A stretch of 64,000 nt of DNA from Betaproteobacteria bacterium (GCA_016868295.1 VGHJ01000001.1:112407-176406); one strand, 5' to 3'; shown: positions 48,767 to 63,945, counted from the first letter of the stretch. The notes: generated by a model not told the origin, from the sequence alone. Numbers and translations: made by a program.

Positions 48767-50093
48767 TCTGATTGCTGCCATCGCTACCGCGCCCGGCCGC
48801 GGCGGCATCGGTGTAATTCGTCTTTCCGGGCCCGATTTGGGCCGGCTTGCCCTCCGTGTGATTGGCCGGCCTCTCGAACCGCGGGTCGCCACGCTGGCCC
48901 GTTTTCTGGACGGAAACGGCGATGAGCTCGATGAGGGGATAGCCCTTTTTTTCCCTGCTCCCCATTCATACACCGGGGAGGATGTGCTGGAACTGCAGGG
49001 TCATGGCGGACCGGTGGTGATGCAACTCCTCCTCGGGCGCTGCCTGGAACTGGGAGCGAGATTGGCGGAACCGGGCGAATTCACTCACCGCGCTTTTCTG
49101 AACGACAAGATCGATCTGGCTCAGGCCGAGGCCGTGGCCGACCTGATCGAAGCCTCGACGGCAGCGGCGGTCCGTTCTGCCATACGTTCTCTGGCCGGCG
49201 AGTTTTCTGGATCGGTCCATGCCGTGGTCGAGGCACTGATCGGCCTGCGCATGCTGGTCGAGGCCACACTCGATTTCCCGGAGGAGGAGATCGACGTACT
49301 GCAGCGCGACGATGTGGCGGGTCGGCTGGATACCGTATCGCGGGATGTGGATCGCCTGTTGAACAGGGCGCGCCAGGGAAGCCTCCTGCGCAGCGGTCTG
49401 CATGTCGTTTTGGCCGGTCAGCCCAATGTTGGTAAATCCAGCCTGCTAAACCGTCTGGCAGGAGAGGAGCGGGCTATCGTGACAGCCATTCCGGGCACGA
49501 CACGCGATGCCCTGCGCGAGACCATCCACATCAATGGCATCCCTTTGCACGTCGTCGATACCGCCGGGCTGCGGGAGGCAGGCGACGAGGTCGAGCGGAT
49601 CGGCATTGCCCGAAGCTGGCAGGAAATCGAACGGGCGGACGTGGTGTTGCACATGCTGGATGCCCGCATCGGTGCCACGGTCGAGGACCAGGCTATCGCC
49701 GAGCGCTTTCCCGCGGGGGTCGAGCAGATACGTCTTTACAACAAGACGGATCTTGCCGAACGGCCGGCAGGAAGAGAGGTTGCATCGGGCCGCGTGTGCT
49801 TGTGGCTCTCGGCGAAGTCAGGGGAGGGTATGGAGGCCTTGCGCCAAGAGTTGTTGCGCATAGCGGGGTGGCAAGCGGGGGCGGAGGATACTTTTATGGC
49901 GCGAGAGCGCCATCTGGCGGCCTTGCGCAAAGCGGAGGCACATTTGAACGAGGCGCGCAAACACATACGGCAGCCGGAACTAATGGCTGAGGAATTAAGG
50001 TTGGGGCAGGACGCGCTGAATGAAATTACCGGCGAGTTCACCCCGGATGACCTGCTGGGAGAAATTTTCTCCAGGTTTTGCATCGGGAAATAA
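48744..50093 (+). CDS. mnmE: tRNA modification GTPase MnmE
   Basis: GTPase (449 residues) that with MnmG modifies U34 of several tRNAs. N-terminal formyl-tetrahydrofolate-binding domain ([20 protein letters not shown]), the G domain with [20 protein letters not shown] (G1), the GTTRD switch, [13 protein letters not shown] and NKTDL, and the catalytic C-terminal CIGK. GTG 48744 inside the yidC end gives the family start; a TTG at 48738 is an alternative. mnmG lies about 1 kb further on, separated by the TauE/SafE gene. Confidence 0.97.
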   Translation: MAKRPRADLIAAIATAPGRGGIGVIRLSGPDLGRLALRVIGRPLEPRVATLARFLDGNGDELDEGIALFFPAPHSYTGEDVLELQGHGGPVVMQLLLGRCLELGARLAEPGEFTHRAFLNDKIDLAQAEAVADLIEASTAAAVRSAIRSLAGEFSGSVHAVVEALIGLRMLVEATLDFPEEEIDVLQRDDVAGRLDTVSRDVDRLLNRARQGSLLRSGLHVVLAGQPNVGKSSLLNRLAGEERAIVTAIPGTTRDALRETIHINGIPLHVVDTAGLREAGDEVERIGIARSWQEIERADVVLHMLDARIGATVEDQAIAERFPAGVEQIRLYNKTDLAERPAGREVASGRVCLWLSAKSGEGMEALRQELLRIAGWQAGAEDTFMARERHLAALRKAEAHLNEARKHIRQPELMAEELRLGQDALNEITGEFTPDDLLGEIFSRFCIGK

Positions 50094-50105
50094 CGACAGG
50101 ATGAA

Positions 50106-50879
50106 TTGTTCCACGTGGAACCGGCCGATCTGATTCTGTTATGCGCTGCCGCATTCGCGGCGGGGATGGTCGATGCCGTGGTGGGTGGGGGAGGGCTGAT
50201 CCAGATACCGGCCCTTTTCGGCGCGATGCCGCAAGCTCAGCCCGCGACGGTTTTCGGTACCAACAAGCTGGCCAGCATTTTTGGCACCGCAAGTGCCGCG
50301 ATGCGTTATGCGCGCCGTATTGATGTTCCCTGGCGGGCGGCCCTGCCCGCTGCAGCGGCGGCCTTCTTGCTGTCTTATTTTGGCGCCATGACGGTTGCCT
50401 GGTTGCCCAAGGACTGGCTGCGCCCGCTGGTCCTCGTTCTGCTGGTCGTGGTCACTCTCTATACCTATGCCAGAAAGGATCTGGGCGCGGTCGATCAAGG
50501 CCGCCGGCATGGGCCGCGCGATATGGTGCTCGCCGTGTTTTTCGGTGGGTTGATCGGTTTCTATGATGGATTCTTCGGCCCGGGAACGGGCAGTTTTCTG
50601 ATATTTCTGTTCGTCAGGTTGTTCGGCATGGACTTCCTCAAGGCGTCGGTATCGGCAAAAATCGTCAATGCCGCGACCAATCTGTCGGCACTCCTGTTCT
50701 TCGGCGCGCATGGTCATGTGCTTGTCGCCACGGGACTGGCCATGGCCGTGTTTAATGTGGGCGGTGCCCAGGTCGGTTCGCATATGGCGATACGTCATGG
50801 GGCCGGTTTCGTCCGTCGCGTATTTCTTCTCGTTGCCGGCGTATTCATCATTAAATTCGCCTGGGATACCTTGCGCTGA
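50106..50879 (+). CDS. TauE/SafE (TSUP) family sulfite/sulfonate exporter-like protein
   Basis: A 257-residue polytopic membrane protein with the TSUP repeat seen twice: AAGMVDAVVGGGGLIQIP near the start and GFYDGFFGPGTGSFLIFLF in the middle, about eight helices in all. TSUP members move sulfite, sulfonates or related anions; the substrate here is unknown. The start is TTG 50106 (Shine-Dalgarno CAGGA, 50097-50101) or GTG 50115; both lie on a parS site. It separates mnmE from mnmG, which are often close in this cluster. Confidence 0.82.
   Translation: MFHVEPADLILLCAAAFAAGMVDAVVGGGGLIQIPALFGAMPQAQPATVFGTNKLASIFGTASAAMRYARRIDVPWRAALPAAAAAFLLSYFGAMTVAWLPKDWLRPLVLVLLVVVTLYTYARKDLGAVDQGRRHGPRDMVLAVFFGGLIGFYDGFFGPGTGSFLIFLFVRLFGMDFLKASVSAKIVNAATNLSALLFFGAHGHVLVATGLAMAVFNVGGAQVGSHMAIRHGAGFVRRVFLLVAGVFIIKFAWDTLR
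50107..50122. promoter_or_regulatory. parS centromere-like site 1
   Basis: TGTTCCACGTGGAACC contains the perfect 14-bp palindrome GTTCCACGTGGAAC, the standard parS core bound by ParB. It covers the start codon region of the TauE/SafE gene, about 3.9 kb from the candidate origin and 3.5 kb from parA. Confidence 0.93.
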
Positions 50880-50981
50880 TGCTCCCAGATAAATATTGGC
50901 TCGCGGTTGGATATTGCGCCTTTTTTCGGAGCGGCCGGAAATAAACGGTAACGTGCTGTAATTTAAGGGTTATACAGGTGG

Positions 50982-50997
50982 TGTTTCACGTGGAACG
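50982..50997. promoter_or_regulatory. parS centromere-like site 2 (asymmetric)
   Basis: TGTTTCACGTGGAACG combines the two known half-site variants, GTTTCACG and CGTGGAAC, so the palindrome has one mismatched pair around an intact CACGTG core. It lies in the 181-base gap before mnmG. Confidence 0.85.
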
Positions 50998-51060
50998 ACC
51001 CTCTGTTTTTTTGCCTTCTCCTCGCGTATGATGGCGCCTCCTCGCGGCGATCCATGAGTC

Positions 51061-52962
51061 ATGCTGTTCCCCACGCGTTATGATGTTATCATCATTGGTG
51101 GCGGCCATGCCGGCACCGAGGCCGCGCTTGCCGCGGCGCGCGCGGGCTGCCGCACGCTGCTCTTGACGCACAACATCGAGACGCTGGGGGCGATGTCCTG
51201 CAATCCCTCCATCGGCGGCATCGGCAAGGGGCACCTGGTCAAGGAGGTCGACGCCCTCGGCGGCGCCATGGCGGTGGCCACCGACGAAGCCGGCATCCAG
51301 TTCCGCATCCTCAATTCCAGCAAAGGTCCGGCGGTGCGCGCCACGCGCGCCCAAGCCGACCGCGTGCTGTACAAGGCGGCGATCCGCCGCCGCCTGGAGA
51401 ACCAGCCCAACCTGACGCTGTTCCAGGCGGCCGTCGACGACCTCACAGTCTCCGGTGACCGCGTCACCGGCGCCGTTACCGAACTCGGCCTGCGCTTCGA
51501 AGCCGAAACCGTGGTGCTGACCGCTGGCACCTTCCTCGCCGGCCTGATCCACGTCGGCCTCGACCACTACCAGGCCGGCCGCATGGGCGATCCCCCCGCC
51601 GTCAGCCTCGCCGCGCGCCTGCGCGAACTGAAGCTGCCGGCCGGCCGCCTGAAGACCGGCACGCCGCCGCGCCTCGACGGCCGCAGCATCGATTTCTCGA
51701 TCATGACAGTGCAGCCGGGCGACGACCCCGTGCCGGTGTTTTCCTTTCTCGGCAACGCCGCGCAGCATCCGCGCCAGCTGCCGTGCTGGATCACCCACAC
51801 CACGCAGCGCACGCACGACATCATCCGCGGCGGCCTCGACCGCTCGCCGATGTTCACCGGCGTCATCGAGGGCGTCGGCCCGCGCTACTGCCCCTCGATC
51901 GAAGACAAGATCCACCGCTTCGCCGACAAGTCGAGCCACCAGATCTTCCTCGAGCCGGAAGGCCTCACTACCCACGAGATCTATCCGAACGGCATCTCCA
52001 CCAGCCTGCCCTTCGACGTGCAGCTGGAACTGGTGCGCTCCATCCCCGGCCTGGAGCACGCCCACATCCTGCGCCCCGGCTATGCCATCGAGTACGACTA
52101 CTTCGACCCGCGCGGTCTGAATTCCTCGCTGGAAACCCGGGCCATCCGCAACCTCTTCTTCGCCGGCCAGATCAACGGCACCACCGGCTACGAGGAAGCT
52201 GCCGCGCAGGGCCTGCTCGCCGGACTCAACGCCGCACTGCGCGCCAAGGGCGAGGCGCCGTGGTGTCCGCGCCGCGACGAGGCCTACCTCGGCGTGCTGG
52301 CCGACGACCTCATCACGCGCGGCGTCTCCGAGCCCTACCGCATGTTCACCAGCCGCGCCGAATACCGTCTCAGCCTGCGCGAGGACAATGCCGACCTGCG
52401 CCTGACCGAGGCCGGTCGCCGCCTCGGCATCGTCGACGACGCGCGCTGGGACGCCTTCGGCCGCAAGCGCGACGCCATCGCCCGCGAGCAGGAACGCCTG
52501 AAGAAGACCTGGGTGAACCCGAAGACCGTCGCCGCCGCCGATGCCGAGCGCGTGCTCGGCAAGCCGCTCGAGCACGAATACCGCCTGGCCGAACTGCTGC
52601 GCCGCCCGGACGTAAGTTACGCCAGCCTGATGACCCTGCCGGGCGCGGGCGAGCCGATCACGGATGCCCAGGCCATCGAGCAGTTGGAGATCCAGGCCAA
52701 GTACCAGGGCTACATCGATCGCCAGGCCGAGGAAATCGCCAGGAGCCGCGAGCAGGAAGACACGCCGCTGCCGGCCGATCTCGATTACCGCGACGTGCGC
52801 GGCCTATCGATCGAGGTGCAGCAGAAGCTCAACCAGCATCGGCCGGAAACGCTTGGCCAGGCTTCACGGATACAGGGGATAACGCCCGCGGCCATCTCGT
52901 TGCTGCTGGTTCACCTCAAGCGACGCGGCTCGCCGGTTCGCCAAGGCCGCAAGCGGGCATGA
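51061..52962 (+). CDS. mnmG: tRNA uridine 5-carboxymethylaminomethyl modification enzyme MnmG
   Basis: FAD-dependent partner of MnmE (633 residues; also GidA). FAD-binding [20 protein letters not shown], then [35 protein letters not shown], and a C-terminal helical domain with [20 protein letters not shown]. Length is standard. It overlaps rsmG by 4 bases. Confidence 0.98.
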   Translation: MLFPTRYDVIIIGGGHAGTEAALAAARAGCRTLLLTHNIETLGAMSCNPSIGGIGKGHLVKEVDALGGAMAVATDEAGIQFRILNSSKGPAVRATRAQADRVLYKAAIRRRLENQPNLTLFQAAVDDLTVSGDRVTGAVTELGLRFEAETVVLTAGTFLAGLIHVGLDHYQAGRMGDPPAVSLAARLRELKLPAGRLKTGTPPRLDGRSIDFSIMTVQPGDDPVPVFSFLGNAAQHPRQLPCWITHTTQRTHDIIRGGLDRSPMFTGVIEGVGPRYCPSIEDKIHRFADKSSHQIFLEPEGLTTHEIYPNGISTSLPFDVQLELVRSIPGLEHAHILRPGYAIEYDYFDPRGLNSSLETRAIRNLFFAGQINGTTGYEEAAAQGLLAGLNAALRAKGEAPWCPRRDEAYLGVLADDLITRGVSEPYRMFTSRAEYRLSLREDNADLRLTEAGRRLGIVDDARWDAFGRKRDAIAREQERLKKTWVNPKTVAAADAERVLGKPLEHEYRLAELLRRPDVSYASLMTLPGAGEPITDAQAIEQLEIQAKYQGYIDRQAEEIARSREQEDTPLPADLDYRDVRGLSIEVQQKLNQHRPETLGQASRIQGITPAAISLLLVHLKRRGSPVRQGRKRA

Positions 52963-53585
52963 GTGCAGCAGAACAGTTGATGCGCGGCCTGGCCGCGCTG
53001 GGCCTGGATTTGCCGCCCACTGCGCAGGACAAGCTGCTCGCCTTCGCCGCGCTGCTCGGCAAGTGGAACAAGGTGTACAACCTCACCGCGCTGCGCGACG
53101 AGGAACAGGTGATCAGCCACCATTTGCTGGATTCGCTGGCGGTGCTGCCCCAGCTGGGCGGGGCGAAGCGCCTGGCCGACATTGGCAGCGGCGGCGGACT
53201 GCCGGGCATCCCGCTCGCCATCGCCCGGCCGGACCTGCAGGTGGCGCTGGTGGAAACGAGCCAGAAGAAGTCGGCCTTTCAGCAGCAGGCGAAGATCGAG
53301 CTGGGCCTCGGCAACGTCTCGGTGCACTGCGCGCGTGTCGAGGCCTGGCGGCCGGAGGAGAAATTCGACGCGGTCATCTCGCGCGCCTTCTCCGATCTGG
53401 CCGAGTTCGTCAGGCTGTCCGGCCATCTGCTCACCGAAGGCGGTGCGCTGCTGGCCATGAAGGGGGTGCATCCCTACGAGGAAATCGCCCAGCTTCCGGC
53501 CGGCTGGCGCGTGGCGGACGTGACGCCGTTGCAAGTGCCGGGCGTGGAGGGCGCGCGCCACCTGGTGCGCGTGGAAAGAGAATAA
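52959..53585 (+). CDS. rsmG: 16S rRNA (guanine527-N7)-methyltransferase RsmG
   Basis: A 208-residue SAM-dependent enzyme (GidB) methylating G527 of 16S r[23 protein letters not shown] and the SAM loop [17 protein letters not shown] are diagnostic, with [16 protein letters not shown] after. ATG 52959 overlaps mnmG. Loss of this enzyme gives low-level streptomycin resistance in several bacteria; it appears intact here. Confidence 0.96.
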   Translation: MSAAEQLMRGLAALGLDLPPTAQDKLLAFAALLGKWNKVYNLTALRDEEQVISHHLLDSLAVLPQLGGAKRLADIGSGGGLPGIPLAIARPDLQVALVETSQKKSAFQQQAKIELGLGNVSVHCARVEAWRPEEKFDAVISRAFSDLAEFVRLSGHLLTEGGALLAMKGVHPYEEIAQLPAGWRVADVTPLQVPGVEGARHLVRVERE

Positions 53586-53595
53586 AGGGGGCAAG

Positions 53596-54366
53596 GTGTC
53601 TTACATATTTGCAGTCGCCAACCAGAAGGGCGGGGTCGGCAAGACCACCACCACGGTGAACCTCGCCGCGGCGCTCGCCGCCCAGGGCCAGCGCGTGCTG
53701 CTGGTCGACCTCGACCCGCAAGGCAACGCCACCATGGGCAGCGGCGTCGACAAGCGTACGCTGAAGAACTCGGTCTATCATGTGCTGCTCGGCCTCGCCT
53801 CGCTCGCCGAGGCGCGCCAGGCCTCCGAGACCGGCAAGTACGACACCCTGCCGGCCAACCGCAACCTCGCCGGCGCCGAAGTCGAGATGGTCGACCTCGA
53901 CAACCGCGAGACGCGCCTCAAGCACGCCCTGGCGCTGCACGACAAGGACTACGACTTCGTCCTCATCGATTGCCCGCCCTCGCTCAGTCTGCTGACGCTG
54001 AACGGCCTGTGCGCCGCCAACGGCGTCATCATCCCGATGCAGTGCGAGTACTACGCGCTGGAAGGCCTCTCCGACCTGGTGAACACCATCAAGAAGGTGC
54101 ACGCCAACCTCAACCCGGACCTCAAGATCATCGGCCTGCTGCGCGTCATGTTCGACCCACGCAGCACGCTGTCCAACCAGGTCAGCGCGCAACTGGAGCA
54201 GCACTTCGGCGACAAGGTCTTCAAGTCCATCGTGCCGCGCAACGTGCGCCTGGCCGAGGCGCCGAGCTACGGCATGCCCGGGGTGGTGTTCGACCGCGCC
54301 GCCAAGGGCGCGCAGGCGTATCTTGCCTTCGCCGCCGAGATGATCGAACGCGTCAAGACGTTTTAA
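53596..54366 (+). CDS. parA: Chromosome-partitioning ATPase ParA
   Basis: Walker-type ATPase (256 residues; also Soj) that drives origin segregation with ParB-parS. Deviant Walker A NQKGGVGKTTTTVNLAAALA, then VLLVDLDPQGNATMGSGVD and DFVLIDCPPSLSLLTLN. It has no N-terminal DNA-binding extension, as expected of chromosomal ParA. GTG 53596 is 10 bases after rsmG. Confidence 0.97.
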   Translation: MSYIFAVANQKGGVGKTTTTVNLAAALAAQGQRVLLVDLDPQGNATMGSGVDKRTLKNSVYHVLLGLASLAEARQASETGKYDTLPANRNLAGAEVEMVDLDNRETRLKHALALHDKDYDFVLIDCPPSLSLLTLNGLCAANGVIIPMQCEYYALEGLSDLVNTIKKVHANLNPDLKIIGLLRVMFDPRSTLSNQVSAQLEQHFGDKVFKSIVPRNVRLAEAPSYGMPGVVFDRAAKGAQAYLAFAAEMIERVKTF

Positions 54367-54378
54367 GGGAGACAAGAT

Positions 54379-55224
54379 ATGGCAGCCAAACCGAAAGGCC
54401 TCGGCCGCGGGCTCGACGCCCTGCTGGCCGGCAACAGCAGCGAACCGACGCGCCAGGACACGCTGCGCGTCGACTACCTGCAGCCCGGCAAGTACCAGCC
54501 GCGCACGCACATGGATCAGGAATCCTTGAACGAACTGGCCGCCTCCATCAAGGCGCAGGGCGTCATGCAGCCGATCCTGGTGCGCCCGGTCGAAGGCGGC
54601 CGCTACGAAATCATTGCCGGCGAGCGCCGCTGGCGCGCTTCGCAACTCGCCGGCCTGCACGAGGTGCCGGTGCTGGTGCGCGACATCCCCGACGATGCCG
54701 CGCTCGCCATGTCGCTGATCGAGAACATTCAGCGCGAGAACCTCAACCCACTGGAAGAAGCGATGGGCATCCAGCGCCTCATCGACGAATTCGGCATGAC
54801 CCACCAGGCGGCGGCGGATGCCGTTGGCCGCTCGCGTCCCGCCGCCAGCAACCTGCTGCGCCTGCTGCACCTCGCCAAGCCGGTGCAGGATCTGCTCATG
54901 GCCGGCGAGATCGACATGGGCCACGCCCGCGCCTTGCTGCCGCTGGCCAAGGCGAGCCAGGTGCAGCTCGCCCACCGCATTTCCGCCAAGGGCTATTCGG
55001 TGCGCGAGGCCGAGCGCATGGTGCAGCACGAACTCAACCCGCCCAGGCAGAAGGCCACTGCGGCGAAGAGGGAAGACCGCGACGTGGCGCGCCTCGAGGA
55101 GGAGCTCGCCGACGCGCTCGGCGCACAGGTGAAGATCAAGGTGAACGCCAAGGGCGCCGGCCAGATCGGCATCGGCTTCGCCAGCCTCGACCAGCTCGAC
55201 GGCCTGCTCGAAAAGCTGCGCTGA
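54379..55224 (+). CDS. parB: Chromosome-partitioning protein ParB
   Basis: CTP-dependent clamp (281 residues; also Spo0J) that loads at parS and spreads. The GLGRGLDALLAGN start, the CTP-binding box GERRWRASQLAGL, the NIQRENLNPLEEA box and the helix-turn-helix around AVGRSRPAASNLLRLLHL are visible. Two parS sites lie upstream in this window. The stop TGA is the first part of a reverse copy of the RCTGACTTT motif. Confidence 0.97.
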   Translation: MAAKPKGLGRGLDALLAGNSSEPTRQDTLRVDYLQPGKYQPRTHMDQESLNELAASIKAQGVMQPILVRPVEGGRYEIIAGERRWRASQLAGLHEVPVLVRDIPDDAALAMSLIENIQRENLNPLEEAMGIQRLIDEFGMTHQAAADAVGRSRPAASNLLRLLHLAKPVQDLLMAGEIDMGHARALLPLAKASQVQLAHRISAKGYSVREAERMVQHELNPPRQKATAAKREDRDVARLEEELADALGAQVKIKVNAKGAGQIGIGFASLDQLDGLLEKLR

Positions 55225-55249
55225 AAGTCAGTCGCCGCGGGACGGCGAT
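55224..55249 (-). repeat. RCTGACTTT motif copy after parB
   Basis: On the minus strand this reads CGCCGTCCCGCGGCGACTGA then CTTT, nearly identical to the copy before rep (30548-30570). It fills the 24-base gap between parB and the convergent amidohydrolase gene. A weaker plus-strand copy (CGCCGTG... ACTGACTG) lies at 55275-55296. Confidence 0.6.
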
Positions 55250-56490
55250 CAATACGGCCGCCGCTCGAAAAACCGCCGTGTCTCGAAGACTGACTGTGCG
55301 AAGCGCCGGCCTTTGAACGACAACTGGCGCTTCAGCACGAAGTCGAACAGCAGCGGGTTGTGCTTGCGGATCTCGGTGAGCACCGGCACGGCGGACTGCG
55401 GGATCAGGCCGAGCTGCACCATATAGGTCACGGAGAACAGCGGCATCACGCCGGGCAGCGGGTAATCCGAGCCGTTGTGCAGGCGCGGGTGCCAGTCCTC
55501 GCGCGCGAGCACCGCCTCCAGCGACGGGCCGGCGCGGTTCAGCTGGGTCATGGCGGAGATGTCGCCGTGCAGCTTCGGACCGTATACCGGGTCGTCCATC
55601 AGGCGGGCGAAGAGGTCGAAGCTGTTGACGTAGGGGCCGTTCTCGCCCCGGTCGAGGTCGCGGTCCTGGCCCATCGAGCCGCAGTGCGCCACCACCACCC
55701 GTACGCCGTGGTCGAGCGCCCGGCGCAGCAGCAGCGGGTTGCCGAAGTGCTGCGTGTTCCCGCCGTGCACCGCGCGTTCCTCGCCGGCGTGGCTGATGAG
55801 CGGCAGGCCGAGCTTGGCCAATGCCGCGAAGAAACGGTCGCAAAGCGGAGAGGCCGGATTCATGCCTTGCGCCGCCGGCAGCCACTTGATGGCGCGGGCG
55901 CCTTCCGCCGCGGCGCGCTCGAGCGCCTCGACGCAATCCTTGCGGTAGGGGTGAATCGAAGCGACCCACTCAAAATACTGCGGATGCTTGCGCGCCACTT
56001 CGCGCGCATAGTCGTTCGGCAGGTAGAAGGCGCTGGCGTCGCGATCCACCGAGCCGTCCTCGCGGTAATTGAAGTCGAAGGCGAACAGCATCAGCTTGGC
56101 GCCCGGCCGCAGGCCGTCGAGCAGGTTGTGCATGCGTTCGACGTAGCTCTGGTCCACCCCACCCGGCGCTTCGTGGGCGCAGCCGGCGTTGAGGAAGAAC
56201 AGGCGCTGGGCGTATTGGAGGGGGTGCACCATCGATTCCAGAGCCGGATTGAGCCAGATGCCGCTGCCCGAATCGCCGGTGCCGACGAGGTGCGCATGGC
56301 AGTCCCAGACCTGGGACGGATCGAGGCCTTCCCACGCGGCCTGTACCAGTTCGTGATCGGTCACTTCTTCCGGAAGCGAGGCCAGGCAAGGGTTCAGAAG
56401 GCCATGCTCGGGCCAGAAGCGCCAGGCCGCGGCACTCGCCAGGCCCAGGCCGGCGCCGCCGGCAGCTATCAGGAACCGGCGGCGGTTCAT
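55249..56490 (-). CDS. Exported amidohydrolase-family metal-dependent hydrolase (Tat signal)
   Basis: A 413-residue protein with a Tat-like leader (NRRRFLIAAGGAGLGLASAA) and an amidohydrolase-2-type TIM barrel. Candidate metal and acid-base residues are DCHAHLVG (about residue 64), KWLPAAQGM, LISHAGEE, VVVAHCGSMG and HNGSDYPLPG near the end, in the order expected for the superfamily. Substrate unknown. It is co-directional with and overlaps an ArsR-type regulator by 4 bases. The pair sits on the minus strand inside the otherwise plus-strand parAB-atp cluster. Confidence 0.8.
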   Translation of the reverse strand: MNRRRFLIAAGGAGLGLASAAAWRFWPEHGLLNPCLASLPEEVTDHELVQAAWEGLDPSQVWDCHAHLVGTGDSGSGIWLNPALESMVHPLQYAQRLFFLNAGCAHEAPGGVDQSYVERMHNLLDGLRPGAKLMLFAFDFNYREDGSVDRDASAFYLPNDYAREVARKHPQYFEWVASIHPYRKDCVEALERAAAEGARAIKWLPAAQGMNPASPLCDRFFAALAKLGLPLISHAGEERAVHGGNTQHFGNPLLLRRALDHGVRVVVAHCGSMGQDRDLDRGENGPYVNSFDLFARLMDDPVYGPKLHGDISAMTQLNRAGPSLEAVLAREDWHPRLHNGSDYPLPGVMPLFSVTYMVQLGLIPQSAVPVLTEIRKHNPLLFDFVLKRQLSFKGRRFAQSVFETRRFFERRPY

Positions 56491-56798
56491 GCGTTGTGCT
56501 CCAGGTAATCGAGCACGTTGGCCAGGGTCTCGCGCAGGAAGTCCTTGTTCAGCCAGAAGTAAACCTCTTTCCCTTCCTTTCGGCTATCGAGCACGCCGGC
56601 TTCGCGCAGGATCTTCAGGTGATGCGAAACGGCGGAACGCGAAAGCGTGGAAACTTCGGCGATCTGGCCGACATTCAGCCGTTCGCCGGGCTCGAACGTC
56701 AGCAGAATGCGCTGGCGATGCTCGTCGCCGAGGGCGGCAAATACCTTGGACATGTGCTTCCAGGCGTCCGGGATGGCGCGGGAGTAATCGGAGTTCAT
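56487..56798 (-). CDS. ArsR/SmtB-family transcriptional regulator
   Basis: A 103-residue winged-helix repressor-like protein. SKVFAALGDEHRQRILLTF, the recognition helix LSRSAVSHHLKILREAGVL and the wing DSRKEGKEVYFWL match the family. No Cys or His cluster of the classic metal-sensing site is seen, so the signal may not be a metal. ATG 56798 gives the family start; the frame runs upstream to 56852. Its ATGA overlap with the amidohydrolase implies it controls that gene. Confidence 0.85.
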   Translation of the reverse strand: MNSDYSRAIPDAWKHMSKVFAALGDEHRQRILLTFEPGERLNVGQIAEVSTLSRSAVSHHLKILREAGVLDSRKEGKEVYFWLNKDFLRETLANVLDYLEHNA

Positions 56799-56811
56799 AA
56801 TTAAGTAATTA
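56798..56811. promoter_or_regulatory. Possible ArsR operator
   Basis: TAATTA-AG-TAATTA at the start codon of the ArsR gene. Each half is itself palindromic. AT-rich inverted repeats at this position are typical for autoregulated ArsR proteins, but this is a weak pattern in AT-rich DNA. Confidence 0.35.
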
Positions 56812-56937
56812 GTTATTTGGTTATGTGTTGTCAAGCACTTTGTTTGCTGCACTGCGACATATCTTGAGAAATCGCAAAGTGTTTGATATGCGAGACATTA
56901 ATCGGGCTGCATAGTAATAACCACGCGGTTCTCGGGT

Positions 56938-56966
56938 TTGACAGATCTTTTATAAGACTATAAAAT
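56938..56966 (+). promoter_or_regulatory. Sigma-70-type promoter for the ATP synthase operon
   Basis: Perfect TTGACA (56938-56943), a 17-base spacer and TAAAAT (56961-56966), overlapping TATAAA (56959-56964). It is 47 bases upstream of the chosen atpI ATG and is the only strong promoter seen before the operon. Confidence 0.7.
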
Positions 56967-57013
56967 CGCCGTCTTTGTAAGCGGCGGCCCGGGTATTTTT
57001 GCAGTGCGCCAAA

Positions 57014-58536
<1,523 letters not shown>

Positions 58537-58567
58537 TCGACCCCCGTCCAATCAAGGAGCGATTACC

Positions 58568-59041
58568 GTGAATCTGAACGCAACGCTGTTTGCCCAGCTC
58601 GTTGTGTTCTTCATTTTGGCGTGGTTCACCATGAAGTTCGTGTGGCCGCCCATCATGAAGGCACTCGACGAGCGCGCGAAGAAGATCGCCGACGGGCTAT
58701 CGGCTGCGGACAAGGCGAAAACCGACCTCCAGCTCGCCGAGAAGAAGGTCGTCGATGAACTGAAGAAGGCCCGCGAATCCGCCACCGAGCTGCGTGCCGG
58801 TGCCGAGAAGCAGGGCGCCCAGCTCGTTGAGGAAGCCCGCCAGGAAGCGGCGCAGATCATCGCGCAGGCCCGCAAGGCCGCCGAAGGCGAAGCCGCCGTC
58901 GCCGCCCAGCGCGCCAAGGAGGCCCTGCGCGAGCAGGTCGCCGCCCTCGCCGTCGCCGGCGCCGAGCGCATCCTGCGCAAGGAAATCAACGCCCAAGTCC
59001 ACGCCGATCTGCTGGCCAACCTGAAACAGGAACTCAAGTAA
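58568..59041 (+). CDS. atpF: ATP synthase Fo subunit b
   Basis: A 157-residue peripheral-stalk protein: one N-terminal membrane helix ([20 protein letters not shown]) and a long Ala/Glu/Lys-rich coiled coil to the C-terminus. GTG 58568 is supported by AAGGAG (58555-58560) and the family start [10 protein letters not shown]. Three bases before atpH. Confidence 0.97.
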   Translation: MNLNATLFAQLVVFFILAWFTMKFVWPPIMKALDERAKKIADGLSAADKAKTDLQLAEKKVVDELKKARESATELRAGAEKQGAQLVEEARQEAAQIIAQARKAAEGEAAVAAQRAKEALREQVAALAVAGAERILRKEINAQVHADLLANLKQELK

Positions 59042-59044
59042 GCC

Positions 59045-59590
59045 ATGGCCGAGAACATCACCCTCGCACGCCCCTACGCCGATGCCGCGTTTCAATTGGC
59101 AAAGGACGCAACTGAGGCGACCAATGCGCTGGGTCCATGGCAGCAGGCGCTCGACCGCATGGCGGCTGTCGCCGCCGACGCGCAGATGGTGGAATGCATC
59201 GGCAATCCCCGCCTGCTGCCGGCGCAGGTCGCGCAGCTGTTCCTCGACGTCGTCGGATCGGTCTCTGCCGAACAGCAGAACTTCGTCCGCCTCCTCGTCG
59301 ACAACGAGCGCCTGCAGGTTCTCCCCGAGATCCGCGACCTTTACGTCGAACTGAAGAACGGGCAGGAGGGCGTGCAGGAGGCCGACATCGCCTCCGCCTT
59401 CCCGCTCGACGATGCCACGCTGAAGAACCTCGTCGCCGATCTTGAAGCCCGCTTCAAGTGCCGGATCCAGGCGACGGTCAGCCTCGACCCCGAGCTCATC
59501 GGCGGGGTGCGGATCGCCGTCGGCGATCAGGTCATCGACGCTTCCGTGCGCGGCAAGCTCGCTTCCATGGCCACGGCGCTACAGAGCTAA
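59045..59590 (+). CDS. atpH: ATP synthase F1 subunit delta
   Basis: A 181-residue stalk subunit joining subunit b to the alpha ring. [15 protein letters not shown] and the C-terminal [24 protein letters not shown] segment are diagnostic. Standard length; directly after atpF. Confidence 0.97.
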   Translation: MAENITLARPYADAAFQLAKDATEATNALGPWQQALDRMAAVAADAQMVECIGNPRLLPAQVAQLFLDVVGSVSAEQQNFVRLLVDNERLQVLPEIRDLYVELKNGQEGVQEADIASAFPLDDATLKNLVADLEARFKCRIQATVSLDPELIGGVRIAVGDQVIDASVRGKLASMATALQS

Positions 59591-59608
59591 GACACCAGGA
59601 GTTATCAC

Positions 59609-61147
<1,539 letters not shown>

Positions 61148-61166
61148 TCTGATCTAGGAGCCAACC

Positions 61167-63438
<2,272 letters not shown>

Positions 63439-63445
63439 CGAACAT

Positions 63446-63485
63446 CCCTCCCTCTCCCGCAAGCGGGAGAGGGCCGGGGAGAGGG
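63446..63485. repeat. GC-rich palindromic repeat between atpD and atpC
   Basis: CCCTCTCCCGC (63450-63460) pairs with GCGGGAGAGGG (63463-63473), followed by CCGGGGAGAGGG. Same stem-plus-tail plan as the copies in rlpA and lipB. Intergenic here, starting 8 bases after atpD; it may protect the upstream mRNA or reduce atpC expression relative to atpD. Confidence 0.85.
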
Positions 63486-63502
63486 AAATAGGGAAGGAAA
63501 CC

Positions 63503-63925
63503 ATGGCAATGACAGTACACGTCGACATCGTCAGCGCGGAAGAATCGATCTTCTCGGGTCTGGCGGAGTTCGTCGTCCTCCCGGGCGAAGCCGGCGAGCT
63601 GGGCATCATGCCCGGCCACACGCCGCTGCTCACCCGCATCAAGCCGGGCGTCGTCCGCGTCAAGACGCAGGATGGCAATGAAGAACTCGTCTTCGTCGCC
63701 GGCGGCATGCTCGAAGTGCAGCCCAACCTGGTGACCGTCCTGGCCGACACCGCCATCCGCGGCAAGGACCTCGACGAAGCCAAGGCCCTCGACGCCAAGA
63801 AGAAGGCCGAGGAAGCCCTGCAGAACAAGACCTCGCAACTCGAGTACGCCAAGGCCCAGGCCGAACTGGCCGAAGCCATCGCCCAGCTCGCCGCCATCCA
63901 GAAACTGCGCAAGCCGCGGCACTGA
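63503..63925 (+). CDS. atpC: ATP synthase F1 subunit epsilon
   Basis: A 140-residue subunit: beta-sandwich (residues 1-85; [20 protein letters not shown]) and two C-terminal helices that inhibit ATP hydrolysis (rich in Glu, Ala, Lys and Gln). ATG 63503 follows GGAAGGAAAC, a clear ribosome site placed just beyond the palindromic repeat. Last gene of the operon. Confidence 0.97.
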   Translation: MAMTVHVDIVSAEESIFSGLAEFVVLPGEAGELGIMPGHTPLLTRIKPGVVRVKTQDGNEELVFVAGGMLEVQPNLVTVLADTAIRGKDLDEAKALDAKKKAEEALQNKTSQLEYAKAQAELAEAIAQLAAIQKLRKPRH

Positions 63926-63945
63926 GCAATACCACGCATCAAAAC

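Noticed and set aside
50896..50926. Possible terminator after the TauE/SafE gene ending in six T
   Set aside because: The stem before the T-run is short and interrupted; I could not fold a convincing hairpin.
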